Source: Rhodospirillales bacterium (lineage in GTDB: Bacteria > Pseudomonadota > Alphaproteobacteria > Acetobacterales > Acetobacteraceae). From it: a stretch of DNA of 6,488 bases. Of this stretch, positions 6,060 through 6,488 are shown one piece after another. The stretch covers positions 1 to 6,488 of the forward strand of contig JAGWIE010000079.1 in the NCBI GenBank assembly GCA_028866445.1, written 5' to 3'. The notes under the pieces are model-generated. The model searched no databases. It was not told the DNA's origin and worked only from the letters and a program-made list of their open reading frames with translations. Each line of letters begins with the position of its first letter. Positions within the stretch are counted from its first letter, which is position 1. The translations under genes were made by a program, and so were the position numbers.

Positions 6060-6076
6060 CGGCTTTTGTTAAGCCG
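6060..6076. promoter_or_regulatory. Inverted repeat upstream of the small ORF, candidate operator or hairpin
   Basis: CGGCTT (6060-6065) and AAGCCG (6071-6076) form a perfect inverted repeat around TTGTT. It overlaps or adjoins the region where the -35 of the small ORF promoter should lie. It could be an operator for the adjacent TetR-like regulator, or a stem ending the regulator transcript, though no clear U-run follows on the minus strand. Confidence 0.4.
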
Positions 6077-6134
6077 TTGCGGAATGGTAGCAGAATGCTG
6101 ATGCGATTTCCAGAAAATACAACCGGATGCGGAC

Positions 6135-6488
6135 CTATGCGGTTTGCGTAACCGAGCCGACGCCACAGAGGAACACGCTGATTGCGTTGCGGATATGCGT
6201 TTGCCGCGCTTCCCCGCTTGGCCAGCGGAAATCGTTAAAGGAATTCATCACCAGCGCGCCGAAAACCATGTCCGCCAGCATCCGCGCCAAACTGAAGGCA
6301 TCGGCCACCAGCCGCAACCGCCCCAACGCGGCTTGCCGGGTCATCCAGCAGGCCAGCGGCGTCAGCGGGTGGTTGGTCTCAGATTCCGTGATGAGCTGAT
6401 GCAGCTCCGGGTGGTTTGGGCATTCGGTTAGCCGCAGCCGGGCGAGGTCCAGCCTGTCCTGGTCTTCTTCCTCGCTGATATCGATACG
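6135..6488 (-). CDS. TetR/AcrR-type regulator, C-terminal part (start outside the window)
   Basis: The minus-strand frame is open from the right edge to TAG at 6135-6137, giving 117 residues with no start needed inside the window. The visible part has a HPELHQLI segment, a helix ending in GRLRLVADAFSLARMLADMV and a final helix HIRNAISVFLCGVG. This order (HPEL, a later GxLR before a helix, then a last helix with a FLxG-like end) resembles the ligand-binding and dimer domain of TetR/AcrR regulators of the AefR type. The helix-turn-helix domain that would prove it lies beyond the window. By position it may control the small membrane protein, antiporter and decarboxylase genes downstream. The assignment rests on the C-terminal domain only, which is poorly conserved in this family. 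Confidence 0.6.
   Translation of the reverse strand, partial: RIDISEEEDQDRLDLARLRLTECPNHPELHQLITESETNHPLTPLACWMTRQAALGRLRLVADAFSLARMLADMVFGALVMNSFNDFRWPSGEARQTHIRNAISVFLCGVGSVTQTA

Noticed and set aside
6144..6431. 95-aa plus-strand frame, and the overlapping 6127-6399 frame
   Set aside because: Both are antisense to the TetR-like C-terminal frame, which is continuously open to the edge and has plausible family features.
1..6488. Search by eye for tRNA, rRNA, CRISPR arrays and insertion sequences
   Set aside because: No regular repeat-spacer pattern, tRNA cloverleaf, rRNA-like segment or transposase was seen. No direct repeats flanking the AT-rich gene could be found, so attachment sites are not called.

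Overview
The window is GC-rich chromosomal DNA (the core genes use mostly G/C-ending codons) with one visibly AT-rich gene in the middle. Organism: a GC-rich proteobacterium, perhaps an alphaproteobacterium from an acid-exposed lineage such as the Acetobacteraceae. This is inferred only from composition and gene families; no marker gene is present.

Layout. (1) 1-689, minus strand: the N-terminal 229 residues of a two-Rossmann flavoprotein monooxygenase-like oxidoreductase (CzcO/FMO type) that runs out of the window. (2) 690-1063: a gene-free regulatory stretch with a 5'-leader hairpin (721-744), a perfect 22-bp palindrome (780-801) and a promoter for the next gene with two inverted repeats around its -35 and -10. 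(3) 1064-2017, plus strand: an AT-rich orphan gene for a 317-aa mostly helical protein, resembling DUF5677-type proteins by motif spacing; it looks horizontally acquired. (4) 2018-2122: a convergent intergenic gap with nested inverted repeats and an orphan Shine-Dalgarno sequence. (5) 2123-4402, minus: a full-length PLP-dependent basic amino-acid decarboxylase, closest to acid-inducible arginine decarboxylase AdiA. (6) 4471-5751, minus: a CPA2-type cation:proton antiporter with an Asn-Asp motif like the CHX/Kha1 branch and no RCK domain. (7) 5892-6017, minus: a 41-aa single-span membrane protein with a good RBS and promoter-like sequence. (8) 6135-6488, minus: the C-terminal part of a TetR/AcrR-type regulator running in from the right edge.

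Genes 8 to 5 lie head to tail on the minus strand (TetR-like, small membrane protein, antiporter, decarboxylase). The most coherent reading is an acid or ion stress locus: the decarboxylase consumes a cytoplasmic proton per turnover and the antiporter exchanges protons for K+ or Na+. Classical systems pair the decarboxylase with an APC-type amino-acid/polyamine exchanger (AdiC, CadB); here the adjacent transporter belongs to a different superfamily. That pairing, the small membrane protein and the foreign-looking orphan gene are the parts most worth following up.
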